Shown here piece by piece: positions 1-24,652 of a DNA stretch of 64,000 nt. Origin of the DNA: Urophycis tenuis (taxonomy: Eukaryota; Chordata; Actinopteri; Gadiformes; Phycidae); NCBI GenBank assembly GCA_036785325.1, contig JAXIVH010000013.1, positions 10,387,455-10,451,454 on the forward strand. Reading direction: 5' to 3'. A model generated the notes under the pieces. It was not told the DNA's origin and ran no database searches. It was given only the letters and a program-made list of their open reading frames with translations. The position numbers and the translations under genes are program-made. Each line of letters opens with the position of its first letter. The stretch's first letter is position 1.

Positions 1-929
1 AAGTTTCAAGTTTATTGTCACATACTATATAACAACGTTCTAGCAGTGAAATTTGAGTCTTACAAACCTTAAAATGTCCTTCAAATTTGAAAATAATGAA
101 TTCTATATATATATATATATATATATATTGAGAATTTTTGGAGGAATGGAATACCTTGATTATCATTTTGGAGATTAAATATTTAATGTAGTTATGTTCA
201 TTCGCAGATAATTTCATTGGTTATTCATATTCATAATTATTTTGTTTTCTTACCTATATATATTTTTTGTCACATTTTAACATATAAAAATAGAAGCTAA
301 TCTAATTATCTGTATTCACTTTAGTTTTACAGGGTGTTTTTTTATATCCTTAATCTTTCGTAGCCGTTCTACTATAATCACATGGACAGAGGTGCCTTCA
401 TGCATAGAAAGAGTTTCACAATTCCCACCGATCGGCCCATTGTTCCTTTGACTGATAAAAAGGAAACAGGGCTTTAAAACGGCGCTAAAATACAGAGCAA
501 ACGTGAGGCGTTCGCTGGTGAAAGCCCAGGTGGGAACATACGGGGGGAGGAGGCCGGCAGTCGATTTGTCTCTCTCACGGCGTTTCACTGTAGAACTCCA
601 CGTCTGGAATCATTTAGAAATGAACCTCCCGTGAGGTAACCAGAGACCAGTGTGCCCCAGTGGCATTATGGTTTAACCTGGTTTTACCCCCGTTGCCTTC
701 ATTGTTATTTCCTCAACTCTCCCATTTCTCTCGTTAAAACACATTAACACACAGGCCTGCGCACACACCTACGTATATAGACACACCTGTGAATAGCTTT
801 GATTAAACACCTAAAAATACAAAATTGCCATTTGTTCACCTATAACACACTGCCCCGATATGGACCCGTCACACTGTGTGTCCCTCACCAAGCGTTCCCG
901 TTACCTGAGAGGAGTTTCATTGCACTTAC
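1..929 (-). other. Intron 1 of the aminopeptidase N-like gene (part)
   Basis: AT-rich sequence between the donor at 929 and the left edge. It contains a (TA)n tract near 108-128. I see no further M1 peptidase exon. An open frame at 316-588 (-) has no recognisable domain and is taken as chance. Confidence 0.6.
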
Positions 930-1519
930 TTCTTCAGGCCGTCCTCGGTGTACGTGCTGACGTACAATCCCGCAACGTGTTCGTTGATCACTCCCTGGAA
1001 CTCCACAAACAGACTGTAATTTCCACTTTTCACCAGTGCGGCGGACATCTGGATCTCGAGGAAGTTCGAGCCGTCGTCGTACTGCACGTAGCGGTCGTAG
1101 GGCAGCAGCTTGCCGGCGTCCAGGTCGGTCACGTTCAGCCCCAGCAGCCTCAGCTCCTCGCTGTGGAGGAAGATGCTCATGGTTTTCTCCACGCATCGGA
1201 AGAACACGGTGGAGTTGCCGGTGAAGACCAGGGTCTGCTCCGTGGCGTTGACGTCGCTCGTGTTGAGCCTGGGGTACAGGTGCGGCTGCAGGTAGAGCGT
1301 GTAGCGGTCGGGCACCAGGTTGCCGGGGAGGCGAAAGTCGGGCGGGGGGCCCGTGGGCAGCGTGGTGGGCAGCGGCGTGGTCGGCCGCGGCGTGGGATTC
1401 AGCTTGTCGATCTGCGTCTGGTAGACGATCAGCATGGTGATGATGCCCCCGATGGCCGAGACGGTCAGGAGCACCGTGACGATGGCGAAGGCCTTGGACA
1501 CGTACAGCTCTTTCGCCAT
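930..1519 (-). CDS. anpep: Aminopeptidase N-like, first coding exon (partial gene)
   Basis: The exon encodes residues 1-196 and continues left out of the window. Seen: ATG at 1519, a short tail (MAKELYVSKAF), one hydrophobic segment at about residues 12-33 typical of a type II membrane anchor, then a Pro/Thr-rich stalk, then the start of the M1 peptidase N-terminal beta domain (FRLPGNLVPDRYTLYLQPHL and NSTVFF). The exon ends in codon phase 2 at a good donor, gtaagt, at 929-924. Members of family M1 are zinc exopeptidases on the cell surface that remove N-terminal residues from peptides; the catalytic HExxH exon lies outside. Several NxS/T sites fit an extracellular domain. An upstream in-frame Met at 1702 is rejected because the frame runs through a (CA)n tract. 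Orthology to ANPEP rather than another M1 ectopeptidase is likely but rests on the N-terminal part only. Confidence 0.85.
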
Positions 1520-2741
1520 GTCGGGTGTTCTCCCTGTTCCTCTGTCGCTCCGGTGTGTGTGTGTGTGTGTGTGTGTGTCCCAGATGTCCCCTGCTTTCGG
1601 ACTGGAAGATATGCACGGCTGGTGTGGTAGAGTGACCTGCACACCTTCCCACTCTGATCTGCAATATGCCCAGAGCGTATCTGCGTCCGAAGGACCTCCC
1701 AACCATAAATGGGGCTTGGTCTTTGCAATTAAGTGGTCATACGCAGATTAAGCATTAACCTGAGGATTGGTGAAGGAGCAAAGAGTAAGGCGTACGTACA
1801 TTGTAGCAGGGCGATGGTCATTGGACTTGTTAATACTGCGTCATATCGTCTACTCCCACATCTGGTGGTGGTTAGTGTAGTCCTGCCACTAATCCAGGGG
1901 TTGGATAAATCTTGAGCAACACTCTTCACAACACCCCTCCTAAATCATGGCCAACACATCTGCACGTGCGCATTGGAGCGCACGGCGGTGCACACACTCC
2001 ACAACCTCACATATTAAAACCTGAACAGCAAAACAGACCAAGTATCTGACTTTCAAAAGAGATATGGTGTGAGAGTGGGTGGGAAAGATTCTGCATGGGT
2101 CCTAGGATATGCGATAGCAGCAAGTGGCCTAGTTTTGTGACAACAGGTTAGAAGTGAGATTTCAGGGTCCAGGTCCTGAGTCCTTGTGGTGTGCTTTCCT
2201 CCACCTTCCACCAGTAGGAAATACCCTTAAAACTGACTGTTCACAGCATTGTCCTGACCTCACTTAAGACAAAATGGACTTACAAGGAAACTGGCTAGAG
2301 GGAGGGGAGAGGGAGTAAGGGAGGAACTGAGATGGCAGTGGAATATAGAAGAATATGCTAATTGTAAACCACATCACCTCACACATCTCAGACATGCATT
2401 TGCAACGTGAAAACATGTCGTTTTCCCTCACACTGAGAAACCACTGGGCTTGGAGCGGTTATGGGTTTCTATACTAAGAGACCAGATTCTGTCATCATTA
2501 CATTGATTAGGATGACATTCAGCCACAGCATTGTAATAGCATAACACATTTGGACACACACGTGGAATGCAACACACACACACACACACTTTGCAGTTCT
2601 GTAGGGAGTCAATTGAAGAGTTTGATTTCAACATTGTTCCTTCATTATCTTGTTTTCCCAAGGGGTATCGTGGTGTAAAAACTCTTCAAGGAGTTTATCT
2701 GTTTAAATTCATTTCTCATTATTGGTTACTGCACACACGTC

Positions 2742-2784
<43 letters not shown>

Positions 2785-4126
2785 TTTGTGAGTTTGTATG
2801 CTTTTTTTTTTAATTACGAAACCCAAATTGTCATGATGAGTTTCTATATTTAAACTAGCATAAATACCTTCACACAAATATTGGAAATGCTTCCACTTAA
2901 AGTCAATGGTCATTGAGGGAAATCACTCTCAGAACTCCTGGGTCCAAGACAAAACCACACGCCAGTGCAAATGTAAACAAAGCTGTCGACGGAATGAATG
3001 GTGACAGAATAACGTTCTCAACATTGCCCTCTGTTGGCGGAAAGTAAAACAGCAGGATGCTGCGCATAGTGCAAAGGAGGCAAACTAATGAGGATTCAAA
3101 AAAGGTAGAAATAAGAACATAAAGTTCGACTTGGTCGTTGTGACTGCAAAAAAAAAACTGTGAAGATGTGAGTGTAGATATTGTCAGGTGGCTGTGGATG
3201 TGATTTGCTTAATATCTATATCATCGATTGTTTTAATCCGTTAGCCATTGCATTACTGCATTAATTAATTTGAGGTAAAAGTAGTAACGTACAAGTTAAA
3301 TTGACATTTGTATCCTTATGAACCAGAACAACAGCTGATTATTGATACTATGGAATACATGTTCACGCATAGTCATTCAGTTCTTTAAGACAGTAACCAT
3401 TCAATGTTTACATTGTACAGTACACAATAACAGCATTATAGCGGGAACAAAATAACATACATGATGAAATGCAAGGACCAGTCAGGACACACGTGTCCTT
3501 GAAGTAAACAGTGCAGGGTTTCTAACCCGCAACACTGACCAAAACCCACCAAACCATAGCTCTAAGGAATGAACCGTTTCATGGCTCTTCCTGAGTTTCC
3601 TGAATCCAGGACTGTTCAGGTTCATCGAGTCTCTTTCGCTGGTCATTGATGAGACGTTTACCTCGCTCAAACTACTCAAATCACTCTGAGCAGCTTTCTG
3701 GTGTTCTCAAATGTAAAAAGTGCACTGCACTCCTCACTCACTGACAGGAGAGCCATCTGTTTATTGATGAATTCATCAATTTTCTAAAGGCAATCGTTCA
3801 AGTCAATTTAGAACAAACTACCAAGTTTGGTAGAAGGCTTAACATTTCTCACACCCTTTGTTGATCGACAGGAAAAAGCTAACACACACTGCATGTATGT
3901 GGGAGAATCTCTGTGATATAAAATCAATATAAAAGAAAGGCTACTATGATTCATTGATATGCATTTCGTTTTAAAAATAAAAATAAAAGGTTCAGACTAA
4001 AAGGTCTAAAAGGTTAATCAATTAAAGAATGTATTGAAAATACCAGAATGGGAGAGAGCCATTCACTCTGGTACGGACCCTCTCGGCAGCTTGTGTCGGT
4101 GCAGGACTTTTTGCTCTGTCATTCAA

Positions 4127-4171
<45 letters not shown>

Positions 4172-4385
4172 ACGCTTGTTAAAACAAAGATAAGGAGTGG
4201 CTGACCAGAACATCATCGAGATGCTCATAAGACAAGATCGTAACGGCGAGTATTTTAGAGAACTTGACCACCGACAAGGAAAAACATCTTAAGCGATTTA
4301 TAATTGATGTCATCGTCTCCCAGCTAACAGCCCGGTCTCGTTTTTTTTCTTCTTTTTTTCTCAGTGTCCTGTGGGTCACACGGTG
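1520..4385. other. Intergenic spacer between anpep and the F-box gene
   Basis: It holds the 5' flank of anpep on the right of its start codon, with a (TG)n tract at 1553-1578 just upstream of the ATG. Simple repeats include (CA)n at 2568-2590, (GC)n/(CA)n at 2743-2780 and (TA)n at 4128-4168. No gene is supported; the F-box 3'UTR must occupy part of the right end. Confidence 0.6.
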
Positions 4386-7218
4386 TCACCAGAGCCAGCT
4401 GTCCAGATGCTGGACACAGTAGCAGGACTGCTGGAGGATGGCCGAGAGCTCGGTGTAGCTGTCCTCTCTCCAAGTGGGAAGGAGCTTCTCGTTGTTGAGC
4501 GCCTGGAGTTTGGGCGCCCCGTCGCGCAGCACGTGGTACAGACACGGCCAGCGGCTCTGGATCCTCAGCCTGGTCCTGCGGTCCAGCGTGATGCCGCGGA
4601 CCATCTTGCGGGCCCGGAACTCGCGCAACGCCGGGAGCTTCAGGCGCGAGAACACCAGTCCCCGGCTGGGGGACACGTCCAGGAACTCCAGGCAGGTGGA
4701 CTCCAGCGTGTAGGAGATGCCCAGGTTCCTGAGGGGCACCAGGATGTGTAAGGTCAGGGATCTCAGGTTCGGCAGGGAGTTGGTCAGCGTCTGCAGCGTT
4801 GAGGGGGTGACCCCTTTGAACACCCAGAAGTACTTGAGTTCCAGGACGCGCAGCTGCTGGAACTGGGAGAGCAGCGAGACGGACAGGTCGGACCAGTCGA
4901 AATGCATTTTCATCTTGGAGATGCGGGGGCAGCTGTGGGTTAGCTTGGCCAAGAGCTCCTGGAAACTGGTCACCTGGGAATCAAATTCATAAAATTAAAA
5001 AAAAAACATTAAATCAGAATGCCTTTTCTTCCCATTCAAGAAAGACAAGAACCATGTAGGGCAAACATGGGTATCCTCACACAAATGCTGAAACAGAAAA
5101 ATACACCTTATCGGCAGCCAACTCCGGACTTTGACCCAAACTTTGACATGTTGCAGATTTGTAAAGTGTGCTTTACAAGTGCTTAGTATTACCAATTTGT
5201 TGAATAAGCTGAGTCCTTACTTTTGGACAGAAGGCCTGACATTCTCTTTTAGAACAAGCCCCAAACAAATGAAGAAGAATTGAGAGGTTCAGTGTCCAGG
5301 TCCTACGCCCAAATCCGCATCCCTCCACCACTGCACGGTGGTTAAGTTTATGATTTCATTGTATCTTGCCACCAAACAACTGACACAGTTAGACTTTATC
5401 ACTTTGAGACTTTATAATGTTCAGCCATAAGTAATTTAGGTAATGATGAACTAACCATTAACCAAACATTCATTTGAAGGCTTAAGTTAATGAATATGAA
5501 AAAATAAATCTATATTAGTTGTTGATGAATGAGTGATTATTTTATCAGCTTAAGCTTAAGCTTTACAAGCCGTGTCACAGCAGGTGAAACACTGTGTGGC
5601 CAATGGAGCTCTAGTGCAGGTGTAATGCACACATCTTAAACATAGACTGTATATAAAACAGATGAAACTGGTTTAACAGACAGAATGTGATACAGATTCA
5701 ACTGACTTTCCGTATGTGTACATTGGTGAAAACTATCATGGACTTTTTTCACATCAATGAAAGGGATTCAATTAGATTTTTTAAATTTGATTCCATCAAC
5801 TGATTTGGCCAGGCGTCTTCTCTGTGGGGAAAAGCCAAAGAACAATCCTTCCTCCAGCGCATGTTGTAATTCAGAGTGTGCACTGACGGGAGGATATGTA
5901 CTGATGGTCTGTTGTCAGCGTGTTTTGTTACAGAGAGAGCGACAGCGAATCAATCGGTCAGTGCATGGGAGACACTATCGATGGCTGACCGTGTCGTTCT
6001 CCCAGACTTGTTTTCCTGTGTTTCCAGGAGGTCACGGGGTGAAGGGCGTGCGATTCAGTAGACATGCAATGTAACCGTCAGCATGAATAAAACTACGGAT
6101 TCGTAGCATTGTTGGAAACAGTGGGGAGGGTGTAAGACCACAACTCGACAAACGATATAACATCTAGTCTAGTTGCTTTAAGATATTTTAATAGGAAAAT
6201 GTTACCTGTTTGCATGTTAGCTGTGCATTTTAAACCACCTGAGATTAAACATAATAATATTGTTATAAAAGTGTTACCACACAATGTATACTTGGCAGTC
6301 TTGAATGTTCAGAAAGTAAACTATGCAATGCTAATAGAGACTTGTAGAACTCTCGGAGTAGCTTCCCATGAATGCGCCCCTTCGACCAAACTGTTTTTTT
6401 GTTGTTGAATTACTATGGTTGCTAGCTGTGTGGCAGAACAGGGTATGGCCTTGTTTAGTCCGTTGTTTACAACTCCAGCTGATAACACATGTCTGCTTTT
6501 CATTCCTAAGATTAGTTCAACTGCATAGGATGCACTGAGAAAACTAATTCAGCTCGTTTTCTTTTATTTTGAGAATCTAATGACAATATACAGCTAATTT
6601 ATGTTGTATTAGGTATGCATTCACACAAAAATCGGTTACCTGATCCATCTTGCAAATGCTTTCCTGGTGGGAGCTGCTCTCCTGGTGGGAGCTCGAACCG
6701 GAGTGGATCCTGAGGTCCAGGGGTTCAAAAAGCGTGAAGGTCCAGTTCAGGTCAAGGTGGCCAAGGTCTATGCAGTGGACACTATCCAGCAGGTGACACA
6801 ACAGCTCTCCCCATTTGTTGCATCTGTCCCCAAGGTCAAAGCTGGCCTTCAGTGTCAACAAGCTGGCATGGCGGGAGATGAGGTGGTGAGTGTAATGGTG
6901 AACCCAGGCTTTCCACCGCTCAAACTCTCGGTTTGAAACAAGCAGCCCCTCTTGGCCAAGGTGCATGATCCCCCGGCGATAGTCAGCCACCCTCCACAGC
7001 TTCCACGAGCGGACGAGACAACTCCAGCTACAGCAGACCAGCGCACAGCTGCACTTGTCCGTTTCATTCAGGAAGGAGAGTACGTGCAACTGGCACTCCA
7101 CGGGTAAGAAGTTAAAAGGGAAGAAGTCTTCCACAGTTTTCCTCCTGCTGTTTAGAGAAACCAGGGACCTCTTCCGTGGTGACATGCGAATAGTGGATGA
7201 TTTAATCTTGGTGGCCAT
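4386..7218 (-). CDS. F-box protein with LRR-like C-terminal half, two coding exons
   Basis: Coding exons are 7218-6640 (193 codons, phase 0) and 4973-4386 (196 codons with stop), giving 388 aa. The donor at 6639 (gtaacc) and the acceptor before 4973 (ttcccag) join DQ to VTSFQ in frame. Residues 34-80 form an F-box (FNFLPVECQLHVLSFL, then ALVCCSWSCLVRSWKLW), which in this family binds Skp1 in SCF ubiquitin ligases. The second exon has leucine-rich repeat-like strands (LRVLELKYF, LPNLRSLTLHIL, LEFLDVSPS) that would be the substrate-binding part. The layout resembles FBXO39/FBXO33-type proteins, but I do not recognise a specific orthologue and give no symbol. A 15-bp tandem duplication near 6660-6690 produces SSHQE repeats just before the exon end. 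The start chosen is the first ATG; another Met follows at residue 12. Confidence 0.8.
4974..6639 (-). other. Intron of the F-box gene
   Basis: GT-AG intron of 1,666 bp. I see no additional exon and no strong repeat in it; open frames on either strand are short and lack recognisable domains. Confidence 0.75.
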
Positions 7219-8310
7219 TGCAGGTCAAATTCTGCACCTTGAAGTCTTATGGTGTAGTTTTGCCATAAATGTGTCAAGTTTTGTTGGATCTTGATAAAAA
7301 ACTAAAGTGAAGACATAAAATGTATTAATGTTTTCATCATAACATGGCACATATGCAATTTCCCTCAGGGATGATTAAATTATTTCTGTCTGTCTGTCAT
7401 ATTAGACGGCACTCTATAAAGCACGCTAGTCACTCAGAACAATGAATTTGCTAGCGCAACAGTCGCTTAACGCTTAAAAGATAACCCAAGCACTTTAGTA
7501 CACTCTAGAGTTGTTCAAATTATGTTGACATGTTAACATTTAGCTACACAGTTGACCTTGTAATTTGGATTGCAAAATATGATGTCCGCGTAAAACAGAA
7601 ATATATAGCATTACCTTTCGATGTAATACAATACGATTTACCAGTAAACAAAACGGTAATTTGAAGCCCGTTGGACTCCGTGTCCAAACTAGACTATTTT
7701 TGTAAATGTGAGGCGTGGGCAGATGTGAGACAATGACAATACGATGCCCTGTTAAAAAAGAAAATGACTTTGAACCTAAAATAACTACATCTAACCGTAT
7801 GCAGGCTAAACAGGCTAAGCTAACAGCTGGGCTCTGTTGATGTTTTTCCTCGTATGTTGCGTCATCAATATGCGCCGACATGCTTGTTTCGGCTTAGGAT
7901 GTACCATTGCGGGGCGGTGTAAAATGGTATTATCTGGTTTAATTATATTTAATTAAACCATTCTAACTCCTGGTCAAAATTGGTATTACACGCATTTTCA
8001 ATGAATGTGGAAAATGTGGAATCCATAGTGAAATAATGGTGACGTTAAGATTTTGACTGGTTGTCTCCATAGCGGTGGGAATTATTATATTCTAAACTCA
8101 TATGAATGTCATTGAAACGGTTCTTTAAAAAAAAACAATGTAACTGCTTTAAATAGGCCTGCAATCTTTATTTCTCCACTGTAACAACATCATATTGTGC
8201 AATCCGACGTCTACATCACAAAAAGATATGTTACAATAATATTGTAATATATTATATAAGATACCTTTCTGAGTAGGATGATGACTTCTACTATTATTTT
8301 CTTCTTAAAG
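7219..8310. other. Intergenic spacer with a LINE-type 3' tail
   Basis: Around 7362-7402 the sequence reads ccctcagggatgattaaa followed by a (TCTG)n stretch, which resembles the decayed 3' tail of a fish L2/CR1-type LINE or a SINE using that tail. The rest is AT-rich with no supported gene. Confidence 0.4.
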
Positions 8311-8421
8311 GTCACAGATGAGGACCTGAGGGAGGCGGGAGGCCTTGCACCCAAAGCAGCTGTGCTCATGTTGGGGTCAAGGGAGCGACACATTATGCCA
8401 GAAGTTGGTGGTCAGGCTTGA
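8311..8421 (+). CDS. Orphan exon-like segment, possible end of a ubiquitin-like domain
   Basis: A 36-codon open segment starts right after a good acceptor (ttttcttcttaaag, ag at 8309-8310) and ends in TGA at 8419-8421. Its translation (VTDEDLREAGGLAPKAAVLM, then LGSRERHIMP) has protein-like composition and resembles the last strand of a ubiquitin-like domain, where a Gly-Ser follows hydrophobic residues. I see no upstream exon in the window on this strand, so it may be a terminal exon of a gene not otherwise visible, a retained pseudo-exon, or chance. No gene name is justified. Confidence 0.3.
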   Translation, partial: VTDEDLREAGGLAPKAAVLMLGSRERHIMPEVGGQA

Positions 8422-9255
8422 GTTTGATTTCACCACAAACTGCTTGAGGGATCAATGGCATCATTTTCATCTGAAAGAGACAGATAGCATACATTCTAGG
8501 AATATTCATTCATTTGCACACAAAAAAAAGAAAGAAAGAAAAGAAATGCAAAGAGCTCAATGTTCTCAGTGAACTCTGACACGATTCCCAATATCTGGAC
8601 CCTGAGGTCTCCATCATGTGCCATGTGTACATGACTCATTCAAAGGTGTAAATGAGGGTAGACCAGTGGACTCTTTCCCCACACAGGTAATAAAGGAATG
8701 GACTCCAACTCGTGCTTCTGAACAAGTGACAAACACCTGGTGAGGCTGATCCAGACATACAGTATGCCGAGAATGGGCTATCCAAGTTGTCATGATACAA
8801 AGGAGATCTCATCAATTTTACATTAGACTTTACAACTCATCTGCCTCTGTCAGATCCAGAATCAATTGGACTAAATTCACCTGTGCAACCTGTAAATCAA
8901 CCGAAACACACATTTCATATCATAAAATCATATCACGTATCATATGGGATACGTGTTCATGACATTCCGTAATGATATTATATATATCATATCCATATTC
9001 ATATTCATCCCATACTGATATAATATATCAGACCATTACTCTATTGTATGTTTTACAATTCCACTGCATTTTTCTATTTATTTTATTTTTATTCTTTTTT
9101 ATTTTTTGTATTGTATTTATATGAAGCCTGCCTGTTATGGCAACCCATTTTCCTTTGGTGATTAATAAAGTCTTATCTATCTATCTATATCTATACTTGT
9201 GCCACTTTATGCTAACCAGAGTTTAGGGGCAAATTAGCTATGTTTACTTAGTTAA
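8422..9255. repeat. AT-rich spacer ending in a LINE-type tail
   Basis: The stretch at about 9120-9190 (cctttggtgattaataaagt and then a (TCTA)n run) matches the style of fish L2-like LINE 3' ends. The 8930-9060 part is made of variants of atcatat and attcat and is low complexity. No gene is seen. Confidence 0.45.
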
Positions 9256-9552
<297 letters not shown>

Positions 9553-10031
9553 ACAGTTTTGTCTGAGTGTTCATACCAGCAGGGGGCGTGAGAGATATGA
9601 GCTGATATGCTGATGTGATTTATATACTCATATATACTCATAACTGACCTAAGTGGGAACTAAGCCTCGAAATGAGTAATAATGATATATTTCTTACATT
9701 AATTATATTATTCTTACATTTATAGAAACATCTAGATTTGTCCTCACTATTTAAAACGGATCTATGAAGACTGTATACTCTCGATTCTTCTGAGAAATCC
9801 CCATAGACAACCTATTTAGTTTGTTAATAGGCCTATCTAAAAATCACAATATGCAGAGTATAAAACAGGCATTGTATATCGTCATACGTGTGTGCCGTGT
9901 TACCACGATGGAAATATAGGATCGAAGTCTACGTGACGGAAGGCTTGTGTGTATGGGAGTGACCTCGTTTTATTTTGGCTCTTGCTCATTCGTCGAGCTT
10001 TTGGATCTCGCTGGGCTGTGCCCTCCGCCAA

Positions 10032-10036
10032 CCAAT
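10032..10036 (+). promoter_or_regulatory. CCAAT box upstream of chka
   Basis: CCAAT followed by GAGA lies about 300 bp before the chka start codon in a locally GC-rich stretch (9990-10130). This fits a proximal promoter of a housekeeping gene, but the transcription start cannot be located from sequence alone. Confidence 0.3.
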
Positions 10037-10339
10037 GAGAGACGAGAAAGGGCGCGGCCGACTGACGAGGAGCACAAACCTCCGGCTTGTAAAACGACGT
10101 CTGCACGGCGTCTCAGTCATTCCAACCAGAAGCTTCGTTGTCATTGTTCTCACGAACCCTGACCGTTATCAGAGATTAGCACCGCAAATTCAAATAAATA
10201 AAAAAGATTCGCGGTGTTCTGCCTTAACCTGTAAAGACATCGGCCGCTCGTTAACGCAAATAAAAACGCTAGAAGATCGCCAGCCATAAAGAGCGTATTC
10301 ATTCAATTCATTCAAGGGATTCAAACTATCTCGTTCAAA

Positions 10340-22072
<11,733 letters not shown>

Positions 22073-23717
22073 CCGGAGGCAGTAAGGACGGACGGACGGG
22101 CGGACGGCGCGGCCGCGGGGACCCCTGCACCTTTTCAGTTCAAACGTCTGGAGCCCAAAGCCTTCGAAGCCGCGCGCCGTCCCTCGTCTTCCGACTCCTC
22201 TGGTGACTCCACCGCGGGAAGGTTGTTGCTGCCCCCCCCCCCTTCCCCGCGCAATCCAGCTAGCTTTCACGATACGGCAGCCAGAGGAATGCTGGTGGCT
22301 CCTCTGCTGTTGGTTAGGACTCACACTCTCGTGCTTCAGGTGCATGCTGGGGCATGGAGCTGGCACGTGTGGCAGTTCGCTGTTACATGTACATTCCCGG
22401 CTGGAAATGTTAACATTGTATCAATGTGCAGCAGTCTATCATTACCATGTGGAAATTAGACTGTGGTAAAGAGCTGACACCATGAACCATTTGCGGTAGA
22501 GCCTTGCTTACTAAAGAAACGAGGAACTAACTTCATATATTATATATATATATATATACATCTAGATATTTTGCTGATTTAGTCATCAGGTTCTGAAAGG
22601 TGGATATTCACCAAACAGGGTTTCATTATGACTTGATTAATACCTTGAATTAGTGCATACACTAGCAGCTGTGTAGTCCTACTGCATATGTCAGTATTTT
22701 CCCTGACTCTGACTGACTTACACACATCAGGTCAGGGCAGCTGAGATGAACCAGTTGAATGCTGAATTTTCCTGTCTGGTGAATTGAATTGCGCGAATCG
22801 CTCGTTTTCATCCTTGTCACCCTTGAGCTGATTATAATTGCGTCAAAAAGTGTTTCTGTACTAACTACTGTGACTTATTTCAAACATCCTGTTTACACAA
22901 TCATCTTAACCCTCCTGTGAATATTGCGTGATCTTGAAGGTTTTCACGTGTTGTAGTACGATATCAATCACATCATTTGGAGCCTAGTCGCGGCGTGCAG
23001 TGGCGTATTTAAGGAGTAGCAGAACATTGCTGTGATACAGCACGGTATTTGTTGTGATGCCGTTGTCTAAGGTCTGCAAAGTTGACTTAATCAAGCTTTA
23101 GCAGTTTTATTTGCTAAGGGTATTGATAGAATCAAACAAGCTGGCTAACCATCTACCCTATTCTATGAACACATTGAAGAAATCTCATCAAATAAGGACA
23201 AAACGAATCATGCCCTTATAAAATGGATTCATTAGGGAAATGAAGAGCAAACTGCATGGAGAAAAAAAAAAGGCGTCATGAGGTACAACACATTTACTCC
23301 CCGCGGTGAATACCTGGTGAAGGATTCCTTCAAACATAGATGGTCAATATTGTCTGAGCATGTGACAAATACACATCCAAACAACGCAAACTGGAAAGAT
23401 GTTCCATTACTTGTATCCTCTTCCCAAAGACATGGAACGTGTGTGTGTGTGTGTGTGTGCGTGTGCGTGTGCGCGCTTGTTTATATGTGTGTTAAAATGC
23501 ACATGTAGCAATGTCACTGAGATTACTCTTCAAGGATAACACAAAACTGTAAATTGGGGTTTCTAAGGTTTTTTTTTTCTGCTGTGGTTGTTTGTCCTAT
23601 ATTTGTATAGCTGGTCATTATTTTTGTGTCTTTAAAATGTCATGTGTGTATACTGTGAGACTTTTTGAATGGTTTACGTGATTGTGCTACGCTAGTACAT
23701 TGTATTTGAGAACGGTA
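22073..23717 (+). other. Probable chka 3'UTR
   Basis: Sequence after the chka stop codon at 22070-22072. It contains a CGGA/GGAC-rich stretch, a poly(C) run near 22233, (TA)n at about 22540-22558 and (TG)n at 23440-23473. The extent of the UTR is inferred from the first convincing polyadenylation signal at 24015. Confidence 0.5.
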
Positions 23718-24652
23718 GGAGCAGGGGAGTAGACCTTGCGTGCAGGTTTGGCATTTGGCACACAAGGCCATAGCAATGTTGCATTGAGGGGAGTGACCTA
23801 TTCTACAATCCTCACCCATGTCCTGTATCGATTTACTTTCTGAGGAAAAAGGGCGTCGTTCCTCCCCATGTCCGCATTCCACGTGAACGTTGTTAACATG
23901 ACTTATTTTTTCCGAACATAGGTTTTACATTGCTGTACATTTCCATGTGAATTCCATTCCATAACCATGTCAGTTTTCATTGTAGTGTCGTTTTTGTAGA
24001 TACATATATATTGTAATAAATGTACTTTCAATGATATGCACCTTTCAGACCATAATATTGCAAATGTTTTGTTTTTTTTTTACTAAAAATGTCATTGTAT
24101 AGAATGCGATTGTATAGAATGTTGAGGACCTCATTCAGAAAAGTTGTCTTCACATTTTATGGAAGAGTGGTATGATTTGATTGAAGTTACTTATACAAGC
24201 ATAACCCTTATAGTAATTTTCAAATCCATATAAACTGATTGAACCTAATATCCTAAGTAATGGCAATGCTATAGATTGATACGAATGCAGCTTTAACGTA
24301 TACTCCTTAAAAAAAAAAAAAACACTTACAGAGGGTCAATTATGCACTTTGCAAGGAGAGTTGTGAAAAAATGGGCCGTTTTGCTTTGCGTAATAAATGA
24401 TTATAAATAACTTGCCGTTTTGTCATCAATACTCATTTCACATTCTCACAGTTATCTAAACATTGATAAGACATTGATAAATGTCAAGCATGTTCTGTAT
24501 AATTTAGTAAATATTCCAATACATTCCCAATGTTCATGCCTGGAAGAACCTTGCTATACGATGTCAGTCACCCCTAAAGTGGACCGTGACGCTCTTTGTC
24601 CGGGCCTTGGGTGAACCGTACCTCACCGTGCACTTGATTCACCCACCAGGCC
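23718..24652. repeat. Tandem duplication, copy 1 (935 bp)
   Basis: It starts and ends at ggagcagg (23718, 24653). Its sequence, including gtagaccttgcgtgc, the polyadenylation region and a cgggccttgggtgaacc end, is repeated directly downstream with only scattered differences. Confidence 0.95.
24015..24020 (+). terminator. AATAAA, candidate chka polyadenylation signal
   Basis: AATAAA in an AT-rich setting about 1.94 kb after the stop codon. A second AATAAA lies near 24391. The element is inside the duplicated unit, so the same signal recurs at 25939-25944. Confidence 0.4.

Noticed and set aside
1036..1630. Plus-strand open frames opposite the aminopeptidase exon
   Set aside because: They are shadows of the GC-rich coding exon on the other strand, as the compositions (many Arg, Ser, Pro) show.
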